NCBI GenBank assembly: GCA_003165595.1
Contig: PLWQ01000012.1
Location: 457,542 to 521,541, forward strand
Length of the DNA stretch: 64,000 nucleotides
Source: Fibrobacterota bacterium
Lineage (GTDB): Bacteria > Fibrobacterota > Chitinivibrionia > Chitinivibrionales > FEN-1185
Direction of reading: 5' to 3'
Shown: positions 1 to 7,844 of the stretch, in pieces
Numbering within the stretch: the first letter of the stretch is position 1
Layout: the number at the start of each line of letters is the position of its first letter
Notes under the pieces: model-generated
What the model was told of the DNA's origin: nothing
What the model saw: the letters and a program-made list of their open reading frames with translations, nothing else
Database searches by the model: none
Translations under genes and position numbers: made by a program

Positions 1-219
1 GCTGATGCTTGCAAGATCCATTATTGCATCTCCCGTGTGCCCGGTTCCAGGCATCTGTCTATATATACAATTGTTACGCGAAAATCTACCCGTGTTTCTT
101 TGATTTTTGTGCTCAGCCGCGATTTTGTCAAAAACCCGGCGCAACACCTTTCGTTCGAGGAAGATCGCGCTTCGCGAGACTGGTTTGGCAACAAATCCCT
201 CCGCCGCTGCCCTATTCCC

Positions 220-247
220 TTGACACCACCACACTGGGAGCATTAAT
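220..247 (+). promoter_or_regulatory. Putative sigma70-type promoter of the first lipoprotein gene
   Basis: A perfect TTGACA (220-225) is followed after 16 bases by ATTAAT (242-247, four of six matches to TATAAT). It lies about 50 bases before the ATG at 298 in an otherwise empty leader. The first 219 bases show no gene I can support. Confidence 0.4.
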
Positions 248-297
248 TTACCTATGACTGGTGTCGCGGTGGGAAAACCTTTACCGGAGGGCACAGC

Positions 298-1182
298 ATG
301 GAAACGGTTTGGAAAAACCTGAGCATGGTATTGGCAGGCAGCCTCGCACTCTTTTGCCTGGCCGGATGCGGCGTGAGCGAAAAGAAGCTGAAGGACGCCG
401 AACAGCGCATGGAAACGCTTCAGCAAAACGGCGTACCGGATTCGCTGCTTACCGAAGCCAAGGTCCTTATTGTCCAGTCCCGTACTGCAAAGCAGCTCGG
501 CAACGGCATGGGCGCAAAAACAAATTTCGATTCCGCAATGACTATTCTCGCCAAGGCCGAAGCAGGCTATGGAGCCACCACGGCGCAAACCAAACCCTTT
601 GTCGAGTCGCTCCGGAAAGCGCTGGGAGACAGGAAGCTCAATTTTACCGGCACCACCCTCAAGGAAGGCGACAGCCTTCTCGCTTTAGTTGACGCTCTTG
701 TCAAGGCCAACAAATGGCCGGAGGCAAAGGCCAAGGCGCTGGAGGCCGATACGATATTCACGAGCCTGCAAAAGAGCCTGCAGATTGCAAAGGAACTGCG
801 GCCCAAGCTCGTTGGAACTTGGTCTGGTTCGCAGGCGATCAAGGAGGACGGCGCAAACGCGGTTGAGAAGAAATCATTCTCTTTCGGCGTTGACGGCAAA
901 ATAAGCATCGTTGAAGAACGATCCGGACTCACCAACCCGAGCCTCAAGGAAGACTGGAAATTCGAGTCGTGGGGAACCTACGATCTGGTGGGCGACACCA
1001 TCTTGATATTCGTGAACCGCGAGAAATGCGACAAACAGGTCTATCTGAATCTCAAGGAAAGCGGCAAAAAGAAGGATTGGGTGAAGACCGAGAAGGCTCC
1101 GTATGACTCAACCATCACCGGCGGCAAGAAGGACCGGTACATAACCTTCGACTTCCTCAAGAGTGGTTTCAAAAAGAAGTAG
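298..1182 (+). CDS. Putative lipoprotein with a C-terminal lipocalin-like region
   Basis: The 294-residue product starts with a short charged stretch, a hydrophobic core and the lipobox LAGC, so it should be lipidated and held in the envelope. GGAGG seven bases before the ATG fixes the start. Residues about 28-165 are helical and Lys/Ala/Glu-rich. From about residue 169, a KLVGTW motif begins a beta-rich stretch with 'FGVDGKI' and 'YDLVGDTILI', which resembles small lipocalin-like calycin domains. No specific function can be given. It has its own promoter-like site upstream and a strong terminator downstream, so it is probably not part of the following sigma-factor operon. Confidence 0.8.
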   Translation: METVWKNLSMVLAGSLALFCLAGCGVSEKKLKDAEQRMETLQQNGVPDSLLTEAKVLIVQSRTAKQLGNGMGAKTNFDSAMTILAKAEAGYGATTAQTKPFVESLRKALGDRKLNFTGTTLKEGDSLLALVDALVKANKWPEAKAKALEADTIFTSLQKSLQIAKELRPKLVGTWSGSQAIKEDGANAVEKKSFSFGVDGKISIVEERSGLTNPSLKEDWKFESWGTYDLVGDTILIFVNREKCDKQVYLNLKESGKKKDWVKTEKAPYDSTITGGKKDRYITFDFLKSGFKKK

Positions 1183-1209
1183 CCGTCCGCATCGTAAAGT
1201 TTTTTTCTA

Positions 1210-1239
1210 GGGCGGGTGTTCTCATCCGCCCGTTTTTTT
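1210..1239 (+). terminator. Rho-independent terminator
   Basis: GGGCGG (1210-1215) pairs with CCGCCC (1226-1231) around a ten-base loop and is followed by a seven-T run. It separates the lipoprotein gene from the sigma-factor operon. Confidence 0.85.
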
Positions 1240-1318
1240 AGGGCGACCGCTAAACCCGCGAAACCGCGTGAGCGATTCCTGATTTGCTGCGTGTCTTAAA
1301 AGTGAGCGGCAAAAACGT

Positions 1319-1816
1319 ATGGCACCAGATCCCGGACCGGTTCCGGCGCAAGAATTGTACGAGAAGTACGGGTTTCTGATCTACCGCACCTGCCGGCGCA
1401 TTCTCGGCTCCGACGACGACGCCAAGGACGCGATGCAGGAGGTATTTCTCAAGCTGCTGGAGCACTACGGCTCCATACGCAACAAAGAACGGACCGTGCC
1501 GTGGATATTTATGGCGGCCAAGCGTCACTGTTTCAACCTGCTGCGAAACAACAGGAAGTTTGTCGACGGGATTGATCCCGACGAAACAGCGTCGCGAATC
1601 GACGAGGGAAAGCGACTCGACCAGAAAGACCTGATTCGGTTGATTTTTATAAATCAGAATGGGAACGTACGGGATGCGGTGTATTACACCTATGTCGAGG
1701 AATTCGATCAGGAAGAGATCCGAAAGATAACGGGCCAGTCGCCCGCCACGATCCGGCGGAACCTCAAGAGGTTCAAGGACAGCCTTCGAGGCATCAGAAA
1801 GAGACTCGGCGTTTAA
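1319..1816 (+). CDS. ECF-type RNA polymerase sigma factor
   Basis: A 165-residue sigma70-family protein of extracytoplasmic-function size. Region 2 (about residues 10-75) has the hallmark DDAKDAMQEVFLKLLEH helix that contacts core polymerase and the -10 element. Region 4 (about 105-160) ends in a helix-turn-helix, QEEIRKITGQSPATIRRNLK, for -35 recognition. The next gene starts one base after the stop and encodes a zinc-finger membrane protein of anti-sigma type, the usual arrangement for an ECF sigma and its inhibitor. It presumably directs transcription of its own operon, including the caspase-like gene, but I see no convincing ECF promoter pair upstream. There is no strong ribosome-binding site before the ATG. 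Confidence 0.92.
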   Translation: MAPDPGPVPAQELYEKYGFLIYRTCRRILGSDDDAKDAMQEVFLKLLEHYGSIRNKERTVPWIFMAAKRHCFNLLRNNRKFVDGIDPDETASRIDEGKRLDQKDLIRLIFINQNGNVRDAVYYTYVEEFDQEEIRKITGQSPATIRRNLKRFKDSLRGIRKRLGV

Positions 1817-1817
1817 T

Positions 1818-2573
1818 ATGCAGAAGCATCCGTTTGACAAAATAGACCTGATCGCCTTTGCCGCGGGAGATATCCGCGAGGACCGGTGCGCCGCCATGGA
1901 GCGGCACGTTGCTTCGTGCGAGCCGTGCCGCCTGTTCATTGCATCGCTGGCGTCCGAAAAGGCCTCGTTTCTCGCGTCGCATCCGTACGAGAGGACGGGA
2001 GCGCTGCCGGCGCAACCGTCGTCGGCACAGCGGTTCTCTTTCTTCCGCAGTCAGGTCTACGCGCTCGCAGCCACGCTTCTCCTGTTTGCCGGCGCAGGGT
2101 ACCTATACCTTTCGCACACGGGTAACCCGGGCATTCGCACCAAAGGCGATACCGCGCTCAAGATCTATGTCAAGAACCGGCAGGGCGCTGTGGAGCGGCG
2201 TGACGGCAATGAATACTCTACGGGAGAAAAGGTCCAGTTCCTGTATTCCTGCGGCAACGACAACAACTTTGCGTTGATAAGCATCGATACGACCGGCGGG
2301 ATCACCACCTATTTTCCGGCGTCGGGCGATTCATCGATGGTGCTGGAGCGAGGCCGCGACATCCCGCTTCCCAACTCCATCACGCTCGACAATTACACCG
2401 GACCCGAAGTCTTTGCAGGCGTATTTTCGAGCCGACGGTTCTCCCTTGCAGGCCTCAGGCAGCTCCTTACCGCCTCCCTCGTCAAGAGCGGCCTGTCCGA
2501 TTCCCTCCGCCTGCGCGCGGACGGCTTCGTCGTCGTGTCGCATCTGCTTACCATTAAGCAAGCGAACCCATGA
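1818..2573 (+). CDS. Membrane anti-sigma factor (zf-HC2) with a DUF4384-like C-terminal domain
   Basis: A 251-residue protein. Residues 30-37 hold the HxxxCxxC zinc-binding signature (H30, C34, C37; 'ERHVASCEPC') of zf-HC2/ZAS anti-sigma factors. One membrane span lies near residues 78-98. The exported part (about 110-225) carries a strand-rich region with 'GEKVQFLYSCGNDNNFALI' and 'FPASG', which resembles DUF4384 domains often found beside bacterial caspase-like proteins. The layout suggests a cytoplasmic sigma clamp, a membrane helix and a periplasmic sensor. It follows the sigma gene by one base and overlaps the caspase gene by four (ATGA), so translation is probably coupled. Confidence 0.85.
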   Translation: MQKHPFDKIDLIAFAAGDIREDRCAAMERHVASCEPCRLFIASLASEKASFLASHPYERTGALPAQPSSAQRFSFFRSQVYALAATLLLFAGAGYLYLSHTGNPGIRTKGDTALKIYVKNRQGAVERRDGNEYSTGEKVQFLYSCGNDNNFALISIDTTGGITTYFPASGDSSMVLERGRDIPLPNSITLDNYTGPEVFAGVFSSRRFSLAGLRQLLTASLVKSGLSDSLRLRADGFVVVSHLLTIKQANP

Positions 2574-4333
2574 TGAGCCCGAGAATCCTTTCCCTTCTCA
2601 TCGGCCTAGCCGCTTTTCACGCGGTGAGTGCCGACCGGTATGCGCTGCTCGTGGGCAACAGCACGGCCGCGGGAAATTTTGCGACCCTCAAGTATGTGCA
2701 CAACGACCTTTCGTCGCTGCAGAACATCCTCACCGATTTCTGCGGCTTTTCGCCGCAGCACGTGGTTCTGCTGTACGACCGGTCGCCTTACGATCTCGAC
2801 CAAGAACTGGCCGACATGGTCGGTCGCCTTCCCGCCGGCAGCGGCAATCTCTTTTTGTTCTACTACTCCGGACACGCCGACGCCACCGCGCTCAAGATGG
2901 GGGACGCAGATTTCCCTCTTGCAAAGCTCAAGGAAAAGATCACGTCGTTTCCGGCCGACATCCGCATCGGCGTGTTCGACGCGTGCCAGAGCGGCAGCTT
3001 CACGCGCATAAAGGGAGGCACGCTTTCCGAGCCGTTCCTGTTCCGCGACGACGGCAAGACAAAAGGCCAGGTAATCCTGTGCTCCAGTTCGATCAACGAA
3101 AACGCTCAGGAATCGGACCTGTACGGCAATTCGGTGTTCACCTTCCACTTTGTTAATGCGCTCCGGGGCAGCGCCGACATGGCCGGAGACGGCCGCATCA
3201 CACTGAGCGAGGCGTACCAGTATTCCTACAACCACACCATTTCGAGCACCGCGGGCAGCGCCGGCGGCGTGCAGCATCCTTCGTACCAGTTCCGCATCCA
3301 GGGTGAAGGCGATATCGTGCTCGCCGACCTCAACATCCGCACCCGCGGCATACTGCTTTCCGGCGACGTTGAAGGCGACATCACCGTTGTGAGCGACAAG
3401 GGTTCGGTCGTGGCCGACCTGACTAAGAAACCCAATGCAGCGGTGATGATCGCGCTCGGGCCGGGCGCGTACAAGGTGATGAACGCCCAAGGCGGCCTGC
3501 GGTTTCTGGCACGCGCCGGCGTTACCGAACAATCGGTTGCCACAATCCGGAAAAGCGATTTCCATCCCGTGCAGTCGTCACCGTCAAGTGCAAAGGGCGA
3601 AGAGCGCGGTCGCGGAGCGCAAGTCGGGATCACCCTGTCGGGCGGAAGCGGCGCCTACGATCTTTCCAGTTTGTCCAGCGGGCTGTCCAGGCAATTCGCC
3701 GGATTCGCCGCATTTTCGATGAGTCCCCCGTTTTCGTACAAAAAATACCAGGTGATGCCGCTGGTTGCAGGCGAGGTCATCGTGCGAAACCGGTTCGAGG
3801 CTCACCTCGGATTCGGCGGAATTGCAGCCGCTTCCTCCGCCGACTGCGCCGGACAGCGGTTCAACCAGCCGGACAATTCGTTCTACGCCTGCCGGTTGCA
3901 CGTGCAACAGACGCTCAACGTAAAGATCATCGATATCGGCGGGGGGTACCGGTTTCAGAACAGGTTCGTGAGGAATGCGTCGATTCATGCCGGCATCTGT
4001 GTGTATGAACCCGAGCTTACGGTCTCCTCTGTTTTCACCGATTCACTGTACAATGTGGAAACCGCCGGCTCCGAGACACGCACCGCAACGGCGGTGGTGC
4101 CCTACGCCGCCCTCGGCTACACGTGGCCGGCGCTCAGATTTCTTGACATCGGCGCCAAAGTGCGGTACCGGTACCAGTACCGGCCCGTTGATTTCAGCGC
4201 CGGATATTCGGGCGCGCTGCCCGAGTCCGCGGTGCCGGCGACATCGCCGCCCTCGTGCAGCTTCGGCGGGTTCGACGGAAGCGTTTTTATCAATATTCAC
4301 CTGGCGTTTGAGAGACGTGAGGAGCAGCCATGA
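2570..4333 (+). CDS. Caspase-like (C14) protease with a C-terminal outer-membrane barrel-like domain
   Basis: A 587-residue protein with an N-terminal signal peptide (about residues 1-21). Residues about 23-230 form a p20-like fold: 'YALLVGNS' first strand, catalytic His in YYSGHAD (H102) and Cys in FDACQSG (C139), both of the caspase/metacaspase dyad. Residues about 235-330 look like a small beta domain. Residues about 345-587 alternate polar and apolar short strands rich in Gly and aromatics and end in 'FINIHLAF', the pattern of an outer-membrane barrel. It overlaps both neighbours by four bases. Predicted location is the periplasm or outer membrane. The protease assignment is firm from the motifs; the barrel is an inference from pattern alone. 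Confidence 0.85.
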   Translation: MMSPRILSLLIGLAAFHAVSADRYALLVGNSTAAGNFATLKYVHNDLSSLQNILTDFCGFSPQHVVLLYDRSPYDLDQELADMVGRLPAGSGNLFLFYYSGHADATALKMGDADFPLAKLKEKITSFPADIRIGVFDACQSGSFTRIKGGTLSEPFLFRDDGKTKGQVILCSSSINENAQESDLYGNSVFTFHFVNALRGSADMAGDGRITLSEAYQYSYNHTISSTAGSAGGVQHPSYQFRIQGEGDIVLADLNIRTRGILLSGDVEGDITVVSDKGSVVADLTKKPNAAVMIALGPGAYKVMNAQGGLRFLARAGVTEQSVATIRKSDFHPVQSSPSSAKGEERGRGAQVGITLSGGSGAYDLSSLSSGLSRQFAGFAAFSMSPPFSYKKYQVMPLVAGEVIVRNRFEAHLGFGGIAAASSADCAGQRFNQPDNSFYACRLHVQQTLNVKIIDIGGGYRFQNRFVRNASIHAGICVYEPELTVSSVFTDSLYNVETAGSETRTATAVVPYAALGYTWPALRFLDIGAKVRYRYQYRPVDFSAGYSGALPESAVPATSPPSCSFGGFDGSVFINIHLAFERREEQP

Positions 4334-5088
4334 AAACAGTTCTTGCGATACTGTCGTTGGCCGGACTGCTGCTTCTGGCCTCCTGCGGCGCCTACCCCAC
4401 GGCCAGCGGCACCCCGCAGAACCCGCCGTTTCCGGCCACGCAAAGTATCCTGCCGCTTGCGATCGGGAACTCGTGGTCATATTCATTGACAGCATACGAC
4501 TCACTCGGCAATAGAATCGCCCCGAGCAGAGCCGACCTGGAACTTACGCTGCCCGGCGGATACGGCCTGATCGGCGACACGCAGCTGGTAACGCTTTCGT
4601 GGCAGAACTATAATCAGAATTTTGCGGCGTACGTTTATAAATACGAGTGGGATAGCCGCGACAGCGGCGCACTTGTGGTACACCGGGGAGACTATCCGCA
4701 GGGCAGCCGAGGGCTTTATGTAGTCGGGTGGTATCGCGGCACGGCAACGCATCTGCTTGCCGCGGAAAAACTCTGGCTCGCCTATCCCGCCGACAGCGGC
4801 TCCACGTGGGCATATGCGCCGGACTCCTCCGGTGATACCGCCTCCGCCGTAATCATGGAAGTCATTTCGACACACGCGTCCTTCTTTGCACCGGACGCCC
4901 AGTCCATGGCGGCAGGCAGGTTCATAGACTGCTACCTTTACAAAGAGACAGGCGCGGGTTACAAAAGTTACTATTACTACACTCCGGATATCGGCTGTGT
5001 CGGATATTGCCGGTACACGGGAGACAAGCTGCGGGAGACATACATTCTTACCGGCTTTGCGCAAGGTTCGGGTCGCTCCCAACGTTAA
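4330..5088 (+). CDS. Putative lipoprotein, last gene of the sigma/caspase operon
   Basis: A 252-residue protein with a clear lipobox (LLASC, Cys19), so it is probably lipidated after export. GAGGAG five bases before the ATG supports the start, which overlaps the caspase stop codon by four bases. The mature part is rich in Tyr, Ser and Gly and opens with 'LPLAIGNSWSYSLTAYD', a phrase common in bacterial surface lipoproteins of unknown function. I do not recognise a family beyond that. Its place at the end of a translationally coupled operon suggests it is a partner, substrate or sensor for the caspase-barrel protein. No terminator is obvious in the 197 bases before the convergent Nif3 gene. 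Confidence 0.8.
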   Translation: MKTVLAILSLAGLLLLASCGAYPTASGTPQNPPFPATQSILPLAIGNSWSYSLTAYDSLGNRIAPSRADLELTLPGGYGLIGDTQLVTLSWQNYNQNFAAYVYKYEWDSRDSGALVVHRGDYPQGSRGLYVVGWYRGTATHLLAAEKLWLAYPADSGSTWAYAPDSSGDTASAVIMEVISTHASFFAPDAQSMAAGRFIDCYLYKETGAGYKSYYYYTPDIGCVGYCRYTGDKLRETYILTGFAQGSGRSQR

Positions 5089-5285
5089 CGCGTTAGCAGC
5101 GCCGCCGCAAAGTACAAGATTGTAAGCGAGTACGAAAAGGCCGGATGCATGTGAGGCCGGATGATCATTCCGCCCGGGACGGGGCGAGCAGGGCTGCCGC
5201 TCAATCGTCAAGCATTTGTGTTGCGGGATGGCGATGTACCCGGCCGGCTCCTGGCGGCAGCGGGAGCGAAGTGTACGGAGCGGTG

Positions 5286-6044
5286 CTACACCAGTGTGGG
5301 CTCATCGATAAACGCCGTCTCCACGCCGAACTCCCGGGCAAGCTTTTTTCCCAGCGCGATCACGCCCGGCTTTTCGGAATGATAATGTCCCAGATACAGC
5401 ACATTGAGTTTCGATTCCAGGGCGGCATGATGATTGGAATGATCAGGCTCGCCTGTTATAAAGCAATCTATTCCCTTGTCTATCGCCTCCGGGATTGCGT
5501 CACTCCCGCCACCGGAAACAATCGCAACGGTCCAGCACTTCTTCTTCCCGAACGGCAGCGTTGAAAACGTGCCGCCAATCGCCTTTCTGTATGTCCGGCC
5601 GATGTCGTCGACCGTTGCCGCTTGCGGCATCACACCTTGATATCCGATAAGCTGTCCCTTGTATACGCCGAATGGCTTGACGGAAGAAAGATGGAGCGCC
5701 CGCGCCAGCATGGCATTGTTGCCCACCTCCGCATGCAGGTCGAGCGGCAGGTGCGCAGCATAGAGGTTGAGGCCGTGGGCGAGGAGAAAGCGCACCTGGG
5801 CTGCCGTCGCTCCGCTGATGCTCGTGAGGCCGTTCCAGATGAGGCCGTGGTGAACGAGAAGCATCTGACACCTTTTTGTAACCGCCTTCTTGTAAACGGC
5901 CATACACGCGTCAACGGCCAACCCAATGCGCCGCACGTCAGGCGCGCCCTGCACCTGCAGGCCGTTGCAGGAGGCGTCTTTAATGGTCTTGATAGCAAGG
6001 AATTCGTTGAGGAAATCGACGATCTTTTGCCTTAATGCAGGCAT
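5286..6044 (-). CDS. Nif3-like dinuclear metal-centre protein (YbgI family)
   Basis: A 252-residue Nif3/YbgI-type protein, the size of the single-domain bacterial form. Metal-binding signatures are 'LVHHGLIWNG' near residue 62 and 'GHYHSEKPG' near the C terminus. 'NGLQVQG' near the N terminus is also typical. The family forms a hexameric toroid with a two-metal site; its physiological substrate is not settled. I start it at 6044 (MPALRQK) because GGGAGG lies seven bases upstream, although the frame stays open to 6098. It sits downstream of prfB on the same strand, separated by 230 bases that contain a dispersed repeat. Confidence 0.92.
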   Translation of the reverse strand: MPALRQKIVDFLNEFLAIKTIKDASCNGLQVQGAPDVRRIGLAVDACMAVYKKAVTKRCQMLLVHHGLIWNGLTSISGATAAQVRFLLAHGLNLYAAHLPLDLHAEVGNNAMLARALHLSSVKPFGVYKGQLIGYQGVMPQAATVDDIGRTYRKAIGGTFSTLPFGKKKCWTVAIVSGGGSDAIPEAIDKGIDCFITGEPDHSNHHAALESKLNVLYLGHYHSEKPGVIALGKKLAREFGVETAFIDEPTLV

Positions 6045-6126
6045 GAATCCTCCCGGGTTGACATTTTCGGAGACTTCGTGCGGCAGCCAAACTGACAATT
6101 GTGAATATTCCCCTCTGCCAAGCGCT

Positions 6127-6250
6127 AGGGGCGACGGAAGGCGTGCTGGAGCACGTTGCCGGCCGACCCGCCGACACGCATAGGGCGGACCGGCAACGAG
6201 GCCGGACGCCGAGCGTGAACAAGAACCGACCCGGCCGCAGGCCGGGGAAC
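6127..6250 (+). repeat. Dispersed intergenic repeat, copy A
   Basis: The segment from AGGGGCGACGG through CATAGGGCGGACCGGCA to AAGAACCG matches 12326-12448 at most positions with only small length changes, and more distantly the reverse strand of 11882-12010. It contains GC-rich inverted repeats. It lies between the Nif3 start and the prfB stop and encodes nothing convincing. Confidence 0.75.
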
Positions 6251-6274
6251 GCCCATCTTCGGCCCTATCTTGAC

Positions 6275-7373
6275 TTATTGGAAATTCAGCAAATATGCCT
6301 CGATAAACATATCGATATCACCGTCGAGCACGCCCGTTGCATTCGACGTTTCCACCTCGGTCCGATGGTCTTTTACGAGATTATACGGGTGCAGGACATA
6401 TGAGCGTATCTGGCTGCCCCATTCGATCTTCTTCTTCACCGCAAGCTTGTCGGTGCGCTTTTTCTCGTCTTGTTCCTTATAGAACTGCCTGACGCGGGAT
6501 TTGAGAACCTTCATTGCGACATCACGGTTCTTAAGCTGAGATCGCTCGTTCTGGCACGCCACCACGATGTTGGTGGGAATATGGGTCATGCGCACGGCGG
6601 AGTCGGTCTTGTTGACGTTCTGGCCGCCGGCGCCGCTGGACCTGTAGGTGTCGATGCGGATGTCTTTTTCGTCAAGTTCGAAGTCGTCGGAGTTGTCGAT
6701 GATCGGATACGAGTATACCGATGCGAACGACGTGTGCCGCCTCGCGTTCGCGTCGAACGGCGAGATGCGAACGAGTCGATGCACCCCGCTTTCGGCCTTA
6801 AGATGGCCAAAGACATAGTCTCCCGTGACCTGGACCGTGACGCTCTTGAGCCCCGCGCCTTCGCCGGGCTGGCTGTCGAGCACGGTGTAGGCGTAGCCCT
6901 TTTTCTCCATCCACCGGCAGTACATGCGAAAGAGCATGTCGCACCAGTCGCAGCTTTCGGTCCCGCCTGCGCCACTATGTACCGTGAGAATGGCGGGCTT
7001 GTCGTCGTCCTCACCGGAGAGCTTTCGCACGAACTCCAGGTGCGTAACTTCCTTCTCCAGCGCGTTTGCATGTTCCAGAAGCTCGGCGGTCACCGATGAA
7101 TTGTTATCGTCTTTCGAAAGAACGAAAAGTTCTTGGATATCATCGCTGTCGCTCTTCGCCTTGTCCCACAGCGTTAGGACGTCCTTAAGCGTTTTTATCT
7201 TCCGAAGCGTTGCCTGGGCTTTTTCGTTGTCGTTCCAGAAGCCTTCCTTCGACGTGTCAAGTTCGCATTCGCCAAGAGTTCTCCGTTTTTCATCGACGTC
7301 AAAGATACCTCCGCAGGTTGTCGACGCGGGAGGCTAGCTCAATGAGTGCGTTCTTTTCCAGTTTCTCGGCCAT
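6275..7373 (-). CDS. prfB: Peptide chain release factor 2, made by programmed +1 frameshift
   Basis: RF2 reads UGA and UAA stop codons and releases the finished peptide. The gene begins at ATG 7373 with AAGGAG nine bases upstream, encodes 24 residues (MAEKLEKNALIELASRVDNL...), and meets an in-frame TGA at 7299-7301. Skipping one base gives DVDEKRRTLGECELD and continues to 6275. The joined product is 365 residues, the same as E. coli RF2. The GGQ loop that triggers hydrolysis is present (SSGAGGQNVNKTDSAVR). A naive call would start the gene at 7093 and lose about 90 residues of the N-terminal domain. Confidence 0.96.
7298..7313 (-). promoter_or_regulatory. prfB: Programmed +1 frameshift site of prfB
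   Basis: On the minus strand the sequence reads CGG AGG TAT CTT TGA C. CTTTGAC (7298-7304) is the canonical RF2 slip site. GGAGG just upstream is the internal Shine-Dalgarno-like spacer stimulator. This is the known autoregulation: low RF2 slows decoding of UGA and favours the shift. Confidence 0.95.
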
Positions 7374-7399
7374 GTAGGATTACTCCTTGGTGTGAAGGT

Positions 7400-7645
7400 T
7401 GGGTAAAGAACCACGGCCATAGGCCGTGGCTTTGATGAGGGGTACAACCCCGAAATCAAAGAAAAGCACGTTAGTGCTTTAGCGTAACATTGTGCACCAC
7501 ACCCAAAGGGCGTGGTCTCTTTTCGAAAAACGCCATAGGCTTTACGCATGTGCTCGTTCACGCTGCACAAAATGATAAAATACAATATTCGGAGGGTGGT
7601 GCCGCCAGCGATGTGGTCGCGGCTGGTCCGGGATGCTGACAACAC
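7400..7645 (-). repeat. Hairpin-rich intergenic element upstream of prfB
   Basis: A chain of inverted repeats with no gene: CCACGGCC/GGCCGTGG (7411-7429, three-base loop), CTTTGAT/ATCAAAG (7430-7461) enclosing GGGG/CCCC, AAGCAC/GTGCTT (7465-7479), and ACCACaCCC/GGGcGTGGT (about 7496-7516). Such strings of hairpins are typical of REP-like or IS200/IS605-derived elements. A minus-strand open frame crosses it, but its peptide looks like translated repeat. The remaining bases up to the nrdJ start at 7845 hold regulatory boxes and nothing else I can identify. Confidence 0.55.
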
Positions 7646-7689
7646 AACATGTTTGTTGTCGTGAGCAAAGACTATACCATATATTGTGT
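7642..7689 (+). promoter_or_regulatory. Tandem NrdR-like boxes upstream of the ribonucleotide reductase
   Basis: ATACCATATATTGTGT (7674-7689) matches the NrdR-box consensus ACACWATATATWGTGT at 14 of 16 positions. A weaker site at 7642-7657 (11 of 16) begins exactly 32 bases earlier. The usual arrangement is two boxes about three helical turns apart, so the spacing supports both. NrdR is an ATP/dATP-sensing repressor of ribonucleotide reductase genes. Confidence 0.7.
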
Positions 7690-7844
7690 TGCTTTCGCAT
7701 TTTTCATCTTGACCGCGAACTGTTCTGTTGATATTTTTAGAAACACGCCCCTTCGCTGATCGTAATACAAAGAAGCAGAGTGCTGCACCGCGAGACGGTG
7801 TTGCGCAACGGTCTATATTCCCCAGAACCTAGGAGCAAGATGAA

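Noticed and set aside
7334-7645. 103-residue minus-strand open frame upstream of prfB
   Set aside because: It runs through the hairpin element and into the prfB start; the peptide resembles translated repeat rather than a protein.
7690-7844. Cobalamin riboswitch before the B12-dependent reductase
   Set aside because: No GCCACTG-type core or matching stem arrangement can be found in this leader.
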